The notes: a model not told the origin generated them from the letters alone. A DNA stretch of 64,000 nucleotides from Nocardia sp. CNY236 (GCF_000482385.1 NZ_KI519395.1:41646-105645), one strand, 5' to 3'. Positions 1-8,922 are shown, numbered from the stretch's first letter. Numbers and translations: made by a program.

Positions 1-858
1 TTGGGGCTCGGTGGGGCTGGGAATCGGGGGTGGCGTCGATGGGGTGGGCTCTGGAATCCGCGGTACCGGCGGGGGTGTGGATGCCGGTGGGGGCGTGGGC
101 GATGGAGCGTGTTCGGTTGGCGCTGGCGGGGTCTGTTCGGCGTTGTGGTCGCGGCGCTCCGCCGATTCGGCGTCGTCGTTCTGCGGTACGGACGGTGTCG
201 GCGGGGATGGTGTGGGAGGTGTCGTGTCCGGCTTCGGCGGACTGTCCGGCTGGGCGCCCTCGGGTATCGAGTGCCCCGATCGGGTAGGTCCGCCTGCCGG
301 CGGGTCGGAGGGAGTCATGGGGACTTCGGGTGGAGCGGGCAGCGCTGGAACACCGCTCCCGGCTGCGGAATACGCCGGTTTGTAGACCATGTTCATCACC
401 AGTATCGCTTCGTGGCGCAGCGCCTCTTGTGCCATGTGGGCATCTATGACGCCCGCGGCTTCCAAGGCCCTCGCGATGGTGCCGACCGGTCCGGAATCGC
501 CTGGCGGCACCACGGCCAGCTTCACCGCTTCAGCGGCCGCGGCCACTCCGCCGAGCCGGGCACCGACCTGGCCCAGTACCGAGGCCAGTTCATCGACCGA
601 GGCTGCGAAGCTCCGCGCGCTGGCCATGGCTGCCTCGGCGGTGGCGCCCTGCCAATCCATGGAATTCATCACGCGGTCCACTGCGTCGCGGGTGAGTGGG
701 AACGATGTAGTGAGTGCCCCGGCGACTTCCAGCCAGGTCGTGGAGGCGTGCAGTATCGAGGCGGCATCGATCTGTTGGGCCTTGGTGTAGATCTCTTCGT
801 GCCGCATCGACTCGAAATGCTCCATCGAGTTGATGTAGACGGGATCAGGTCCGGTCAT
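1..858 (-). CDS. WXG/PPE-like secreted protein with proline-rich tail (partial)
   Basis: The gene runs off the left edge, so its C-terminus is missing; 286 codons are visible. The start is ATG 858, which overlaps the stop of the upstream gene in an ATGA, so the pair is probably translationally coupled. The first ~165 residues look helical and carry a D-W-Q-G turn (about residues 68-71) like that of WXG100/PPE proteins, and a Y-K-P-A-Y segment near residue 160. The rest is a Pro/Ser/Thr-rich, probably disordered tail. An EspG chaperone lies two genes upstream, so a type VII (ESX) secreted substrate is the natural reading. That assignment rests on context and the WxG turn; no SVP motif was seen, so it is not a standard PPE protein. 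Confidence 0.6.
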   Translation of the reverse strand, partial: MTGPDPVYINSMEHFESMRHEEIYTKAQQIDAASILHASTTWLEVAGALTTSFPLTRDAVDRVMNSMDWQGATAEAAMASARSFAASVDELASVLGQVGARLGGVAAAAEAVKLAVVPPGDSGPVGTIARALEAAGVIDAHMAQEALRHEAILVMNMVYKPAYSAAGSGVPALPAPPEVPMTPSDPPAGGPTRSGHSIPEGAQPDSPPKPDTTPPTPSPPTPSVPQNDDAESAERRDHNAEQTPPAPTEHAPSPTPPPASTPPPVPRIPEPTPSTPPPIPSPTEPQ

Positions 859-1229
859 CGCGGCAGCCTTGTCTCGACCGTGCGCAGGGCGGCGGCGCTC
901 GCGGCATCGGCCTCTTCGAGAAGTCCACCGCTGATCAGGAATGCTTCTTTCATCCGGTAGGCCGCCTCGATGTAGTGGTCGAGCAGGGCCGCCGCGTCGC
1001 GCGCTTTGTGCTGGAAGCCGGCCTGGAGTTGTTGTGCGGAGACGAAGCCGCCGAATCCTCCTGATTCCGAGGCTGTTTCGAGACGCTGCTGTAAATAGAG
1101 CAGTCGATCGGCCTGCCGGTGGTACAGCTCCGCGCACCTGCGTGCGGCCGCTGGATCGAACTGGACGGTCCCGGCCTGCGCCGCCTGCTTGAATCGGGCG
1201 ATATCGGCTCGGCTGGTCTCGATCGTCAT
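855..1229 (-). CDS. small helical ESX-associated protein
   Basis: A 124-residue protein, all helical by composition, with no signal peptide and no membrane segment. Two helical stretches flank a G-F-G-G-F turn at about residues 57-61, reminiscent of the helix-turn-helix hairpin of ESX substrates, although no canonical W-x-G is present. It lies between espG and the WXG/PPE-like gene on the same strand and overlaps the latter by four bases. I do not recognise a named family. An ESX substrate or partner is inferred from size, fold type and operon position only. Confidence 0.55.
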   Translation of the reverse strand: MTIETSRADIARFKQAAQAGTVQFDPAAARRCAELYHRQADRLLYLQQRLETASESGGFGGFVSAQQLQAGFQHKARDAAALLDHYIEAAYRMKEAFLISGGLLEEADAASAAALRTVETRLPR

Positions 1230-1322
1230 CGTGGCACCCCTGAGATCGGTCGGTCCGACCCAGACTAACCGTAAGCACGGTGCCAGTCAGCTGTAGGTAG
1301 TGTGCGTAGCAGTCGACCTCGG

Positions 1323-2027
1323 TCAGCGCGGAATCCGTTTCTGCAGGTGACCGGCGATCTGTTCGGCCGAGGCCGGTGTGATGCGCACCTCATCGTCGGC
1401 TCGTATCAGGTAGCGTCCGTCGTTGTGCACATCGATCCATGTGTAGTGGACGGGTGCGGGGGGAACAGCACGATCCAGCCGTGGTTCGATTCTGATATGC
1501 CCTTGTGCGGCGTGCGGTTTCAGCAAGAGTCGGCGGATCCGGGCCGCGGCCGATTGTGCCGTCGGTGCTGCCTCCTCGTCGCGTACGGCGTAGCCGGCGG
1601 CGGCCCGAGCGGGTTCTTTGCCAGGCGGCGATTTCGGCAGCAGGGCCACGATTCGCCTGCCCAGTTTGGTGCTGTGCCCGATCGAAATTCGGATGCGGTC
1701 GCCGAATTCCGGAGTCGGTCCCGGTTCCTGCACAGCAAGTACGGCACGGTCGTAGATCGTGCCGGCCAGCAGGCGAAGTTCGCCGCCGGGCCGATCCGTG
1801 CTGCCGATGACCACGATCCTGGTGTGTGGTTCGGCGAGAATTCGTAGGCATGCGGAAAGGTCCGGATCGCCGCCGTGCGGTAGCCGTTCGGCCAGAGCGG
1901 CAGTGAGCGTCTCGGCGTCGTGCTCGGTGCCCGGTGTCTCCAGTATTCGCAGCGGATACGGCGGACGATCGACGTCGGTCTCGCGCCAGACATGGACGAA
2001 TTCGTCCGGCGTGAAAGTCCAGTTCAT
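1323..2027 (-). CDS. EspG family ESX secretion-associated chaperone
   Basis: A 234-residue protein resembling the EspG family (type VII secretion chaperones that bind PE/PPE substrates in the cytosol). The N-terminus M-N-W-T-F-T-P-D-E-F with a following W is typical, and the protein has the mixed alpha/beta pattern and near-family length (about 240-290). The start ATG 2027 gives the family-like N-terminus. It is the first gene of a three-gene minus-strand run with the small helical protein and the WXG/PPE-like protein, which are its likely clients. EspG usually pairs with both a PE and a PPE protein; no PE-like gene is visible here, so it may lie beyond the left edge or be replaced by the 124-residue protein. 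Confidence 0.75.
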   Translation of the reverse strand: MNWTFTPDEFVHVWRETDVDRPPYPLRILETPGTEHDAETLTAALAERLPHGGDPDLSACLRILAEPHTRIVVIGSTDRPGGELRLLAGTIYDRAVLAVQEPGPTPEFGDRIRISIGHSTKLGRRIVALLPKSPPGKEPARAAAGYAVRDEEAAPTAQSAAARIRRLLLKPHAAQGHIRIEPRLDRAVPPAPVHYTWIDVHNDGRYLIRADDEVRITPASAEQIAGHLQKRIPR

Positions 2028-2082
2028 GGCCGAATCACATCCTCATCGAACGCACCAATGCTGCTCGTAGCCTAGGCGGTAT

Positions 2083-3189
2083 TCAGCTCGGCCGGGCTTC
2101 GATCACATGCACCGGTGATGTGGTCGGCACCTGCTGGAGCAGCGTGAACCCATGGTGGGCAAGGAGTTCTCGATAGCCGGACAGTGTTCGTTCCCGGCCC
2201 GTGACCTGTACCAACATCTCGAGGTCGAGTACTTTGCCGAAGTGTGGGCGGGAGTGGCCGGGGAGAATCGTTTCGAGGAGCAATAACCGTGCATGGGGGG
2301 ACATTGCGGCGCGCAACGTGTCCAGGATGCGGCCGGCATCCCGATCGTTCCAGTCGTGCACGATGTATTTGAGGATGTAGGCGTCTCCCCCCTCGGGGAC
2401 ACGGTCGAAGAACGACCCGCTTTCGACCGCGCAGCGGTCGGTGAGGCCGAGTTCTTCGATCCGGCGGGGCGCAGAGCGCACGACATCGGGCAGGTCGAAC
2501 AGGATTCCGCGCGATTCTGGCGTATGGCGCAGTATTTCGGTGAGAACGGTCCCGGTGCCGCCAGCCACATCGACGATGGTCTCGTAGCGGCCGAAATCGT
2601 AGGCCGCGAGCAGTGGTTTCAGGGCGAGTGTGTCCATGCTGGCCATCGCTCGGTCGAAGAGTTCGCCGAATTCGCGGTCGCGCTGCAGGTAGTCGAACAA
2701 CGGCATACCGCGTACTCGCTCGGCGGCGGGCTCACCGGACCGGATGCTTTCGACCAGGTACGACCAGTGATCGCGGTGCATCGGTGAACCGAATAGCAGC
2801 ACCGCGTCGCGCAACGTCACTTCCGCGTCCCGCCGCAGCGGCTGCGCCATCGGTGTCAGCGCATACCGGCCGTCGCGCTGTTGGGTGAAGATGCCGTAGC
2901 TGGTCAGCAGCCGCAGCAGTCGTTGCAAGGCGTCCTCGTCGGCGCCGACCGCGGCGGCGAGTTCCGCAGCCGAGCGCGGTTCGTCGGCCAGCTCATCGGC
3001 GACGCCGAGCGTCGCAGCGGCATGAATTGCTTGGGAGATCCACCCACCGGTGACCAGCTCGAGCAGGGCGACATGCCCTGGTACGAGTGCGCGCACAGCG
3101 ACGGTCAAGGCGCCTCGGATCGTTTCGGCGGCCCAGCGCAGGGGCAGTGGCGGTATGCTCGGCCGGACGAAAGCCATGATCGGCTCCAT
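2083..3189 (-). CDS. SAM-dependent O-methyltransferase (family 2, acetylserotonin type)
   Basis: A 368-residue enzyme of the plant/actinomycete O-methyltransferase family 2. The N-terminal winged-helix dimerisation domain spans roughly residues 40-120 (L-L-E-L-V-T-G-G-W, then the A-A-E-L-A motif). The C-terminal Rossmann SAM-binding domain starts with V-D-V-A-G-G-T-G-T near residue 205. A downstream H-D-W-N-D segment matches the position of the general-base histidine of the family. The substrate is unknown; such enzymes act on phenolic or polyketide hydroxyls. A second in-frame ATG four codons in (3177) is an equally possible start. It lies 35 bp downstream of the MerR gene on the same strand and could be co-transcribed. 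Confidence 0.8.
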   Translation of the reverse strand: MEPIMAFVRPSIPPLPLRWAAETIRGALTVAVRALVPGHVALLELVTGGWISQAIHAAATLGVADELADEPRSAAELAAAVGADEDALQRLLRLLTSYGIFTQQRDGRYALTPMAQPLRRDAEVTLRDAVLLFGSPMHRDHWSYLVESIRSGEPAAERVRGMPLFDYLQRDREFGELFDRAMASMDTLALKPLLAAYDFGRYETIVDVAGGTGTVLTEILRHTPESRGILFDLPDVVRSAPRRIEELGLTDRCAVESGSFFDRVPEGGDAYILKYIVHDWNDRDAGRILDTLRAAMSPHARLLLLETILPGHSRPHFGKVLDLEMLVQVTGRERTLSGYRELLAHHGFTLLQQVPTTSPVHVIEARPS

Positions 3190-3224
3190 TCCTCGAGGTC
3201 GGCACTCCAGGCTCGCGCAGAAGT

Positions 3225-4136
3225 CTACGACGTCGACGGCCGGACCGGTGGCACACGCGGGCGTGTGTCCTGCATCGGGCGGTGGGTTCGGTTTCGTTCC
3301 ACGGCCGGGCCGGCAGGTCGGACGTCGGGACCGGAATCGGTACGTGCACGCTCTCGGTCGACGGCGGTGGCGAGATAGTCTCCGAGTTCTCGCCGAAGCG
3401 TCGTATCGAGTGAACGGGCGAGCGTGGCGTGCACCGAGGTGACCGCCAGGGTGCGCATCTTGGTGAGCATCGTCGTGGTGTCGGCGATTTCAGTGCTGGT
3501 GTCGGGCATCCAGCCGGGTCCGTGTTCATCGATGATGTGCTGTTTGGCCGCGGTGATCATGATGTGCGCGATGTCATCGATTCGGTCGGCCACTTCGGCG
3601 TAGATCTGGATCAGTGTGCGCAGCTCGAGGCCGTACTCGTGGAGTTCGGCAAAGGCGGTCAGCAGCTGAGTTTCGGCGAATACCACGGTGTCGCCCTCGA
3701 CCCGAACCAGCTTCATCTCGCGCAGGCGCCCGACCAATTCCTCGGCCTCGACGCCCAGGATGGTGTCGATCAGTTCATGCGGCACCTCGAAGGGATCGTC
3801 CCTGGCCCAGGACGCCGCTACGGCATGTTGCAGTCCGAGTACCTCGGTCAAGTCCTTGCCGGTCTCCCAGCTGGTGATGAAGTCCGCGATATGCGCCGTG
3901 GTGAAGCCGCGTTGCAGAAGTGCGTCGATCAAACGCAGCCGCTCCACGTGCGAGTCGTCGTAAATGCTGGCCCGGCCGTCTCTCCCGGCCGGTGGGGGTA
4001 GCAGTCCACGTTCCTGGTAGGCGCGCACATTGCGGGTGGTGGTCCCCGCGGCCCGCGCGAGATCGTCGATTCGGTATGCCGGCGTCGACCTCACCTCCCC
4101 TGTCCCGCGGTGTTTTCGATCGGTGGCGTGCTGCAT
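3225..4136 (-). CDS. MerR family transcriptional regulator
   Basis: A DNA-binding regulator of 303 residues. The MerR winged helix-turn-helix lies at about residues 20-90 (Y-R-I-D-D-L-A-R-A-A-G, then V-R-A-Y-Q-E-R-G-L-L). A long C-terminal region of some 200 residues has no recognisable effector domain and ends in a basic, disordered tail. It sits 66 bp downstream of, and on the same strand as, the BVMO gene, so it is a candidate regulator of the SDR/diiron/BVMO operon. An in-frame GTG at 4094 would remove 14 residues and is a possible alternative start. Family call is firm; the target is inference. Confidence 0.78.
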   Translation of the reverse strand: MQHATDRKHRGTGEVRSTPAYRIDDLARAAGTTTRNVRAYQERGLLPPPAGRDGRASIYDDSHVERLRLIDALLQRGFTTAHIADFITSWETGKDLTEVLGLQHAVAASWARDDPFEVPHELIDTILGVEAEELVGRLREMKLVRVEGDTVVFAETQLLTAFAELHEYGLELRTLIQIYAEVADRIDDIAHIMITAAKQHIIDEHGPGWMPDTSTEIADTTTMLTKMRTLAVTSVHATLARSLDTTLRRELGDYLATAVDRERARTDSGPDVRPAGPAVERNRTHRPMQDTRPRVPPVRPSTS

Positions 4137-4202
4137 TCGGTGTATCGAAGTCTATCGTCCGCACCGACAGTTCATTGGCTGAGCAGACGCGATCCGAGGT
4201 GG

Positions 4203-5675
4203 CTACTGGCCGGCAGTCGACTCGACGAGCAGGTAGTCGTCCAGATCGACCGAGCGCAAGTGGTGGACGTACTGAGTGGCGAACCCCGGATACATGGTGG
4301 GATTGAACCGGTCCTCGGTGAGATACCAACTACGACAGCCCGAGTTCCATGTGGTCGCAGCCAGCCGGCGCTGGATAGCGGCGTTGTACCGATCCTGGCG
4401 ATCTCGACGGACGTCGAGCATTCGAAGATTCCGTTCCAGGATCGTTCCGACTGCGCGGACGAGGTAGTCGAGTTGCGCTTCCAGATAGACGAATGCCGAG
4501 TTGTGGCCCGGTCCGGAATTGGGTCCGAAGGTGAGGAACAGGTTCGGATACCCCGACACTGCGACGCTCTTGTACGCGTAGGCCCCGCGTGCCCATTCCT
4601 CGGCGAGGAGCCGTCCATCTCGCCCGACCACCGGGATCGGTGTCCCTGCCTTCGACACGTCGAATCCGGTTGCGAACACGATGCAATCCGCACGGTGTTC
4701 CACACCTTCGGCAGTGCGAATACCCTCTTCGCAGATCCGAGCGATCGGCCAGGTGATCAGCGTACAATTGGCGCGCTGCAACGCAGGGTAGTACTCGTCG
4801 CTCAGCAGAAGGCGCTTGCAGCCGGCGCGAAAGTTCGGAGTGAGTTGGCGGCGAAGCCAGGGATCTTCGACTTGTCTGCGCAGCTGCGCAGTGCCGACCA
4901 ACTCCACCGCGCGGGTCAGCGGCGAATTCCACACCACGCCCACGGCGACCGACTCGTGCCCGTAGAACCACGCGTGGCGGGCCAGTCGTTCGGCGAGGGG
5001 AACCTTGCGGTACAGCTGCTTGACCAGGTTATTGGTGCGCCGGTTGATGCGCGGCAGTACCCAGCCCGGGGTGCGTTGGAACACCTTCACCGTGGCGGCT
5101 GTGTCGACCAGTTCGGGGATGATCTGCACCGCACTGGCCCCAGTGCCGATGACGGCGACGCGCTTGTCGGTGAAGTCGTAGTCGTGATCCCATCGGGCAC
5201 TGTGGATCTTGCGTCCGCGGTAGGTGTCGATGCCTCGAATATCGGGGAGGCTGGGGTTCGCCAGTGGCCCCGCCGCCAGCACGACGGAGCGCGCCAGCAT
5301 CGCGAGTGCACGTCCCTCGAGGGTGATCTGCCAGACTCCTGTCCGCTCGTCGAAAGCGAGGCCGGTGACGTTGTGCCCGAGCCTGATATACGGCCGGAGT
5401 CGGTGCTCGGTGACCAGCGCATGGAGGTAGTCCAGGATCTCGGCGCTGCCGGAGTAGGTATGCGTCCAGTTGGGGTTCGGTGCGAAGCTGTAGCAGTACA
5501 GGCGCGACGGAATATCGCACGCCGCACCGGGATAGGTGTTGTCCCGCCAGGTCCCCCCGATCGTGGCGGCACGCTCCACGATCATGAAATTGTGGATGCC
5601 GTGCTGCTGTAGCCGGATCGCCGCGCCGATGCCGGCGAATCCGGCGCCGATGATGGCGACATCGAGGGTGTGCAT
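4203..5675 (-). CDS. flavin-containing (Baeyer-Villiger type) monooxygenase
   Basis: A 490-residue class B flavoprotein monooxygenase that would insert one oxygen atom using FAD and NADPH. The FAD Rossmann motif G-A-G-F-A-G is at 10-15 and the NADPH motif G-T-G-A-S-A at 178-183. The BVMO fingerprint between them appears as Y-R-G-x3-H-x3-W-D at about 152-163, with Tyr in place of the usual first Phe. It starts 13 bp after the diiron protein gene and looks like the last enzyme gene of an SDR-diiron-BVMO operon, resembling mycobacterial oxidative gene sets such as mymA. Substrate unknown; a ketone, fatty acyl or steroid-like compound is plausible. Confidence 0.85.
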   Translation of the reverse strand: MHTLDVAIIGAGFAGIGAAIRLQQHGIHNFMIVERAATIGGTWRDNTYPGAACDIPSRLYCYSFAPNPNWTHTYSGSAEILDYLHALVTEHRLRPYIRLGHNVTGLAFDERTGVWQITLEGRALAMLARSVVLAAGPLANPSLPDIRGIDTYRGRKIHSARWDHDYDFTDKRVAVIGTGASAVQIIPELVDTAATVKVFQRTPGWVLPRINRRTNNLVKQLYRKVPLAERLARHAWFYGHESVAVGVVWNSPLTRAVELVGTAQLRRQVEDPWLRRQLTPNFRAGCKRLLLSDEYYPALQRANCTLITWPIARICEEGIRTAEGVEHRADCIVFATGFDVSKAGTPIPVVGRDGRLLAEEWARGAYAYKSVAVSGYPNLFLTFGPNSGPGHNSAFVYLEAQLDYLVRAVGTILERNLRMLDVRRDRQDRYNAAIQRRLAATTWNSGCRSWYLTEDRFNPTMYPGFATQYVHHLRSVDLDDYLLVESTAGQ

Positions 5676-5688
5676 GCCATGGTCCTTG

Positions 5689-6615
5689 CTAGGCGGCGGG
5701 TTCGTAGGTCAGTTCCTTCGACCATGTCGGGTCGTGGCGCAGCAGCCGTCGTGGCACTCGAGCGGTGATCTTCACCAGCGTGTCGGCGAGCAGGTGGTAA
5801 GGATGATTACGGTCGATCACCCAGCTGCCATGTGTCTTGACAATCTGGTACATCGGAAGTCGACGGACGAATGGGCTGCGTTCGCCGACATTCGCATACC
5901 GCTCGAGCGCGCGGTACAGCTTCTGTTCGTCGACGCCCATCTCGACGATGTTGTCGCGCATCTTGTTCAGTAGCGGCACATAGCTCAGCACGCCGATGAG
6001 AAACGAAGGATTGGCCCAGCCGCCGACCAGATCGATGAGCAGCTTGCGCATGCGCGCATGGCCGAGCAGATCCATTACCGCGAAATCGACTGCCAAGTGA
6101 CGTGATTCGTCGGCATTGATCTTCTTGAAGGTCTCCTGGCAGACCGGGTCGTCGATCTCGTCCATGACGAACTTGATCAGCGCCCCGTCCAGCGCGACCT
6201 CGAGCATCGGGATCACTGTGCCCAGGAACGACAGCGACATGTCGTCGGAGTACTTGTCCAGGAAGTCGATCACCAGTTTGACGTTCACGTTCGGCTGCGG
6301 GATCTCGTCCCCGTCGAGCATGCCCCACCGGTGCATCAGAGCCAGTTCTGCATTGGCGTGGCGCTGTTCCTCGGCGTGGAAGTATCGGTAGATTTCGCGC
6401 AGGGTGTCGTTCGGCGCTTTCGTGGCCATTGCCGCGAAGCCGCGCGCGCCGACATTCTCGATCCACACCAGATCGGCCATGAACGGCCGCAGCCGCGTGT
6501 GGAGGTCCGGTTCGATCAGGTCGGCGCCTGGTGCTCCCCAGTCGATGTCGGCCAGGGCCCACTGACGGTCCTTGATCTTGCGCAACATGTCCTCGAAGTC
6601 GAGTGTGGTGGACAT
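5689..6615 (-). CDS. ferritin-like diiron protein
   Basis: A 308-residue protein of a four-helix-bundle diiron family. The ligand set can be read directly: E53 (W-I-E-N-V-G), E83-x-x-H86 (A-E-E-Q-R-H), E139 (M-L-E-V-A-L) and E170-x-x-H173 (A-D-E-S-R-H), two E-x-x-H pairs plus two single glutamates as in carboxylate-bridged diiron oxygenases and desaturases. It lies one base after the SDR stop and 13 bp before the BVMO start. It is not closely similar to the AurF-type array at 46-55 kb. A hydroxylase or desaturase role is inferred; no partner reductase is in this operon. Confidence 0.7.
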   Translation of the reverse strand: MSTTLDFEDMLRKIKDRQWALADIDWGAPGADLIEPDLHTRLRPFMADLVWIENVGARGFAAMATKAPNDTLREIYRYFHAEEQRHANAELALMHRWGMLDGDEIPQPNVNVKLVIDFLDKYSDDMSLSFLGTVIPMLEVALDGALIKFVMDEIDDPVCQETFKKINADESRHLAVDFAVMDLLGHARMRKLLIDLVGGWANPSFLIGVLSYVPLLNKMRDNIVEMGVDEQKLYRALERYANVGERSPFVRRLPMYQIVKTHGSWVIDRNHPYHLLADTLVKITARVPRRLLRHDPTWSKELTYEPAA

Positions 6616-6616
6616 A

Positions 6617-7513
6617 TCAGACTCCGGTCGGGTCGGTGACCGCCGGGCGGTCGACGGTGTTCGAGTCGTTCTGCGGCAGTAGCCGTTTCAACAACCCGAG
6701 AACGAAGGTGTATCCGGCTGGAAAAGACCGCTTGAGCAGCCAGATAGCACGCGCGTCGAGTTGGGGAACGACATAGAGTTGGCCGCGGTCGTGTGCGTCC
6801 AGCGCCGTGCGCGCGATGCGTGCGGGCGAGTGGCTGGACCTGCGCATGAGGAAATCGGCCACCTGAGCTGATTCGGCGGTGATCCGGCCGTCGCGCGCGA
6901 CGTTGGTCTGGACGAAGGTCGGACACAGGACGGTGACCGCGACCCCGGTGCCGTTCAGTTCCGCGGACATCGTTTCCGACAAGGACAGCACGCCCGCCTT
7001 GGACACGTTGTAGGCGGCCATGGTCGGCGCGGCGGCGAAGCCGGCAGCCGAGGAAACATTGATGATTCCGCCCCGCCCTGCCTTGCGCAGTCGCGGTGCG
7101 AATATCTCGCAGCCGTGGACAACGCCCCACAGATTGGTATCCAATGCCCATTGCCAGTCATCGAATCCGATCCGGCCCACGGGTTTACCGCCGATACCGA
7201 CCCCCGCATTGTTGATCACCAAGTCGACCGGACGGTCGAACAAGGTATCGGCGAAACGGGCGAGCGCTGCCACGTCCTCGTGACGTGTCACGTCGCAACG
7301 GAACGCGTATGCGACGCCGGGATACGTGCGTTCTATGAGCGCCACCGTGTCGTCGGCGCGCTGTTCATCGCGATCGGCACAGACCACTCGACCACCGCGG
7401 GCGGCGATTTCGCAGGCGAAGGCTCGTCCGATGCCGCTGCCCGCGCCGGTGACCACTGCGCGTGCGCCGTGTGTCCGTCGAGATCGATCCGTCGGTCTGT
7501 TCAACCCGAACAT
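6617..7513 (-). CDS. short-chain dehydrogenase/reductase
   Basis: An NAD(P)-dependent oxidoreductase of 298 residues. T-G-A-G-S-G-I-G at 22-29 binds the cofactor, N-N-A-G is at 101-104, the catalytic serine is in N-V-S-S, and Y-x-x-x-K is Y168/K172. ATG 7513 is chosen because a purine-rich ribosome site precedes it and the family fold begins shortly after; upstream in-frame starts would add a basic, non-family extension. It is the first gene of the SDR-diiron-BVMO run and is preceded by a perfect inverted repeat at 7711-7742. Likely interconverts an alcohol and ketone in the same pathway as the BVMO; substrate unknown. Confidence 0.83.
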   Translation of the reverse strand: MFGLNRPTDRSRRTHGARAVVTGAGSGIGRAFACEIAARGGRVVCADRDEQRADDTVALIERTYPGVAYAFRCDVTRHEDVAALARFADTLFDRPVDLVINNAGVGIGGKPVGRIGFDDWQWALDTNLWGVVHGCEIFAPRLRKAGRGGIINVSSAAGFAAAPTMAAYNVSKAGVLSLSETMSAELNGTGVAVTVLCPTFVQTNVARDGRITAESAQVADFLMRRSSHSPARIARTALDAHDRGQLYVVPQLDARAIWLLKRSFPAGYTFVLGLLKRLLPQNDSNTVDRPAVTDPTGV

Positions 7514-7841
7514 GGCCTGTGCCCTTCCGTCCACGGCACAACCGCGCCGTCGTCGCTGCGAAACCGGCGGCAAGGCCGAGGGCTCGAGCTCTCCGACGAT
7601 GAGAGGCCTGGCCGCCGCAGCCGTGGCGACATGTGCCCTACGCGCAGGACGTGCCGGACTACCGGGCGAACGAGGTCCGCACCGACCTTGTCGTACACCA
7701 AGAGTCAGCTACCAATGTGCCAATTGTCAATGGCACATTGGTAAAAGGGTGATCAAGAAGCGCAGGTGGATTCGGCGTGTGCCGGCGCTCATTCGTCTCG
7801 GGGTAGTGCACCGATGCGGGAACGGCAGGTACCGCGGTGGA
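7514..7841. other. intergenic region upstream of the SDR operon
   Basis: 328 bp between the 2-hydroxyacid dehydrogenase stop and the SDR start, both on the minus strand. It contains the inverted repeat listed separately at 7711-7742 and no convincing coding sequence. The repeat lies about 200 bp upstream of the SDR start codon, so a long leader or an unannotated short gene between them is possible. Confidence 0.5.
7711..7742. promoter_or_regulatory. perfect 12+12 bp inverted repeat, putative operator
   Basis: The arm ACCAATGTGCCA is followed, after an 8-bp spacer, by its exact reverse complement. On the minus strand the spacer reads through a TTGACA box, the actinobacterial -35 consensus, so a regulator bound here would cover the promoter reading toward the SDR gene. 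No good -10 was found at the ideal distance. The MerR regulator at 3225-4136 is the nearest candidate protein, but the repeat geometry also suits TetR-type dimers. Confidence 0.6.
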
Positions 7842-8792
7842 TCAATATCCGCGTACCAGCTCGATCGGCGCTAGTAGATCGCGCTCGCCGACGAAGCGCG
7901 CAACGTTGGCGGCGACATGGTCGGCGAAGGCCGCGAACCGCAGTTGAGGCGGGTTCGAATCGTGGGGCGTGACGATCGCATTCGGCAGTACCCAGAGTGG
8001 ATGGCCGTCCGGGAGAGGTTCGGGGTCGGTGACGTCGAGTCCAGCCCCGCCGATGGCGCCCGAGGCGAGCGCGGCCACCAACGCGTCGGTGTCGACGAGG
8101 CTGCCACGTGCGACATTGACGATCCAGGAAGACGGTTTGAGTCTGGCGAGCTCCTCCGTGCCGATGAGATGCTCGGTGGCCGGTGTGGCAGGCGCGGCGA
8201 TGACCACGTGATCGGTGCGCGGCCAGATCCGGCCCAAGTGGTCGGCGGAGAATGTCTCGACCGTCTCTGGTATCCCGCGCCCGGTGACGGGTCGCCCGCT
8301 GCGATTCACCGCGATCACATGCGCGCCGAGTGGAAGTAGCATCGGGATCAGCGCCCGACCGATACCGCCCGCCCCGACGATCGTCACCGTCTTACCGCGC
8401 AACGTGCCGACATGTGGAAAGAAGTCCTGCTGGCGCCACCCGCTGGCGCGCAGCTGTTCGGGCAGGTAGCGAATGCCCGCGAGCAGCAGCATGAGCGCGT
8501 GTTCGGCCACGCTGGCGGCGAAAGCGCCTGCAGCGGAGGTGAAACGAACCTCGGGATGTTCGGCGATGATCCCCGCAGCAAACCAATCCTCCACACCGGC
8601 GGCGGGCAATTGGACCCACTGCACTGTGGACGGTAATGCATGGGGGAACTCGTCGGGGCTGCCGGTCCAGATCAGCGCGCGCGCTTCTTCGAGCGCAGAC
8701 AGAACTGCACCCCCCTCCAGCACCGCCTTCTCCAATAGGGTTGCGGGAGGTTCGCTGGGGCCGATTGCGATCGGGATTGCCGGCCGGCTCAT
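7842..8792 (-). CDS. D-isomer-specific 2-hydroxyacid dehydrogenase
   Basis: A 316-residue NAD(P)-dependent dehydrogenase reducing a 2-keto acid to a D-2-hydroxyacid. G-A-G-G-I-G at 140-145 is the dinucleotide motif, the catalytic arginine is in N-V-A-R-G-S-L-V-D, and the catalytic histidine is in T-P-H-D-S-N. The usual residues after that histidine (A-G or W) are replaced by D-S-N, so the substrate may differ from known glyoxylate or phosphoglycerate enzymes. ATG 8792 has a near-ideal GGAGGAGG ribosome site; longer in-frame starts give an Arg/Thr-rich stretch unlike any dehydrogenase. Confidence 0.85.
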   Translation of the reverse strand: MSRPAIPIAIGPSEPPATLLEKAVLEGGAVLSALEEARALIWTGSPDEFPHALPSTVQWVQLPAAGVEDWFAAGIIAEHPEVRFTSAAGAFAASVAEHALMLLLAGIRYLPEQLRASGWRQQDFFPHVGTLRGKTVTIVGAGGIGRALIPMLLPLGAHVIAVNRSGRPVTGRGIPETVETFSADHLGRIWPRTDHVVIAAPATPATEHLIGTEELARLKPSSWIVNVARGSLVDTDALVAALASGAIGGAGLDVTDPEPLPDGHPLWVLPNAIVTPHDSNPPQLRFAAFADHVAANVARFVGERDLLAPIELVRGY

Positions 8793-8922
8793 GGATGACC
8801 TCCTCCGTGCGGTAGAGCATGTTCGAAGCAGGCGAACAGCAGTTCGTGTTGCTGCTGTGACCGTAACATCGCGGCACGAGCGGCGCGCCAGGCCCTGTCG
8901 TCCGCACAACGATGCGAACGTC

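Noticed and set aside
4110..5612. 500-codon open frame on the plus strand opposite the BVMO gene
   Set aside because: Antisense to clear FAD and NADPH motifs of the monooxygenase; no own motifs.
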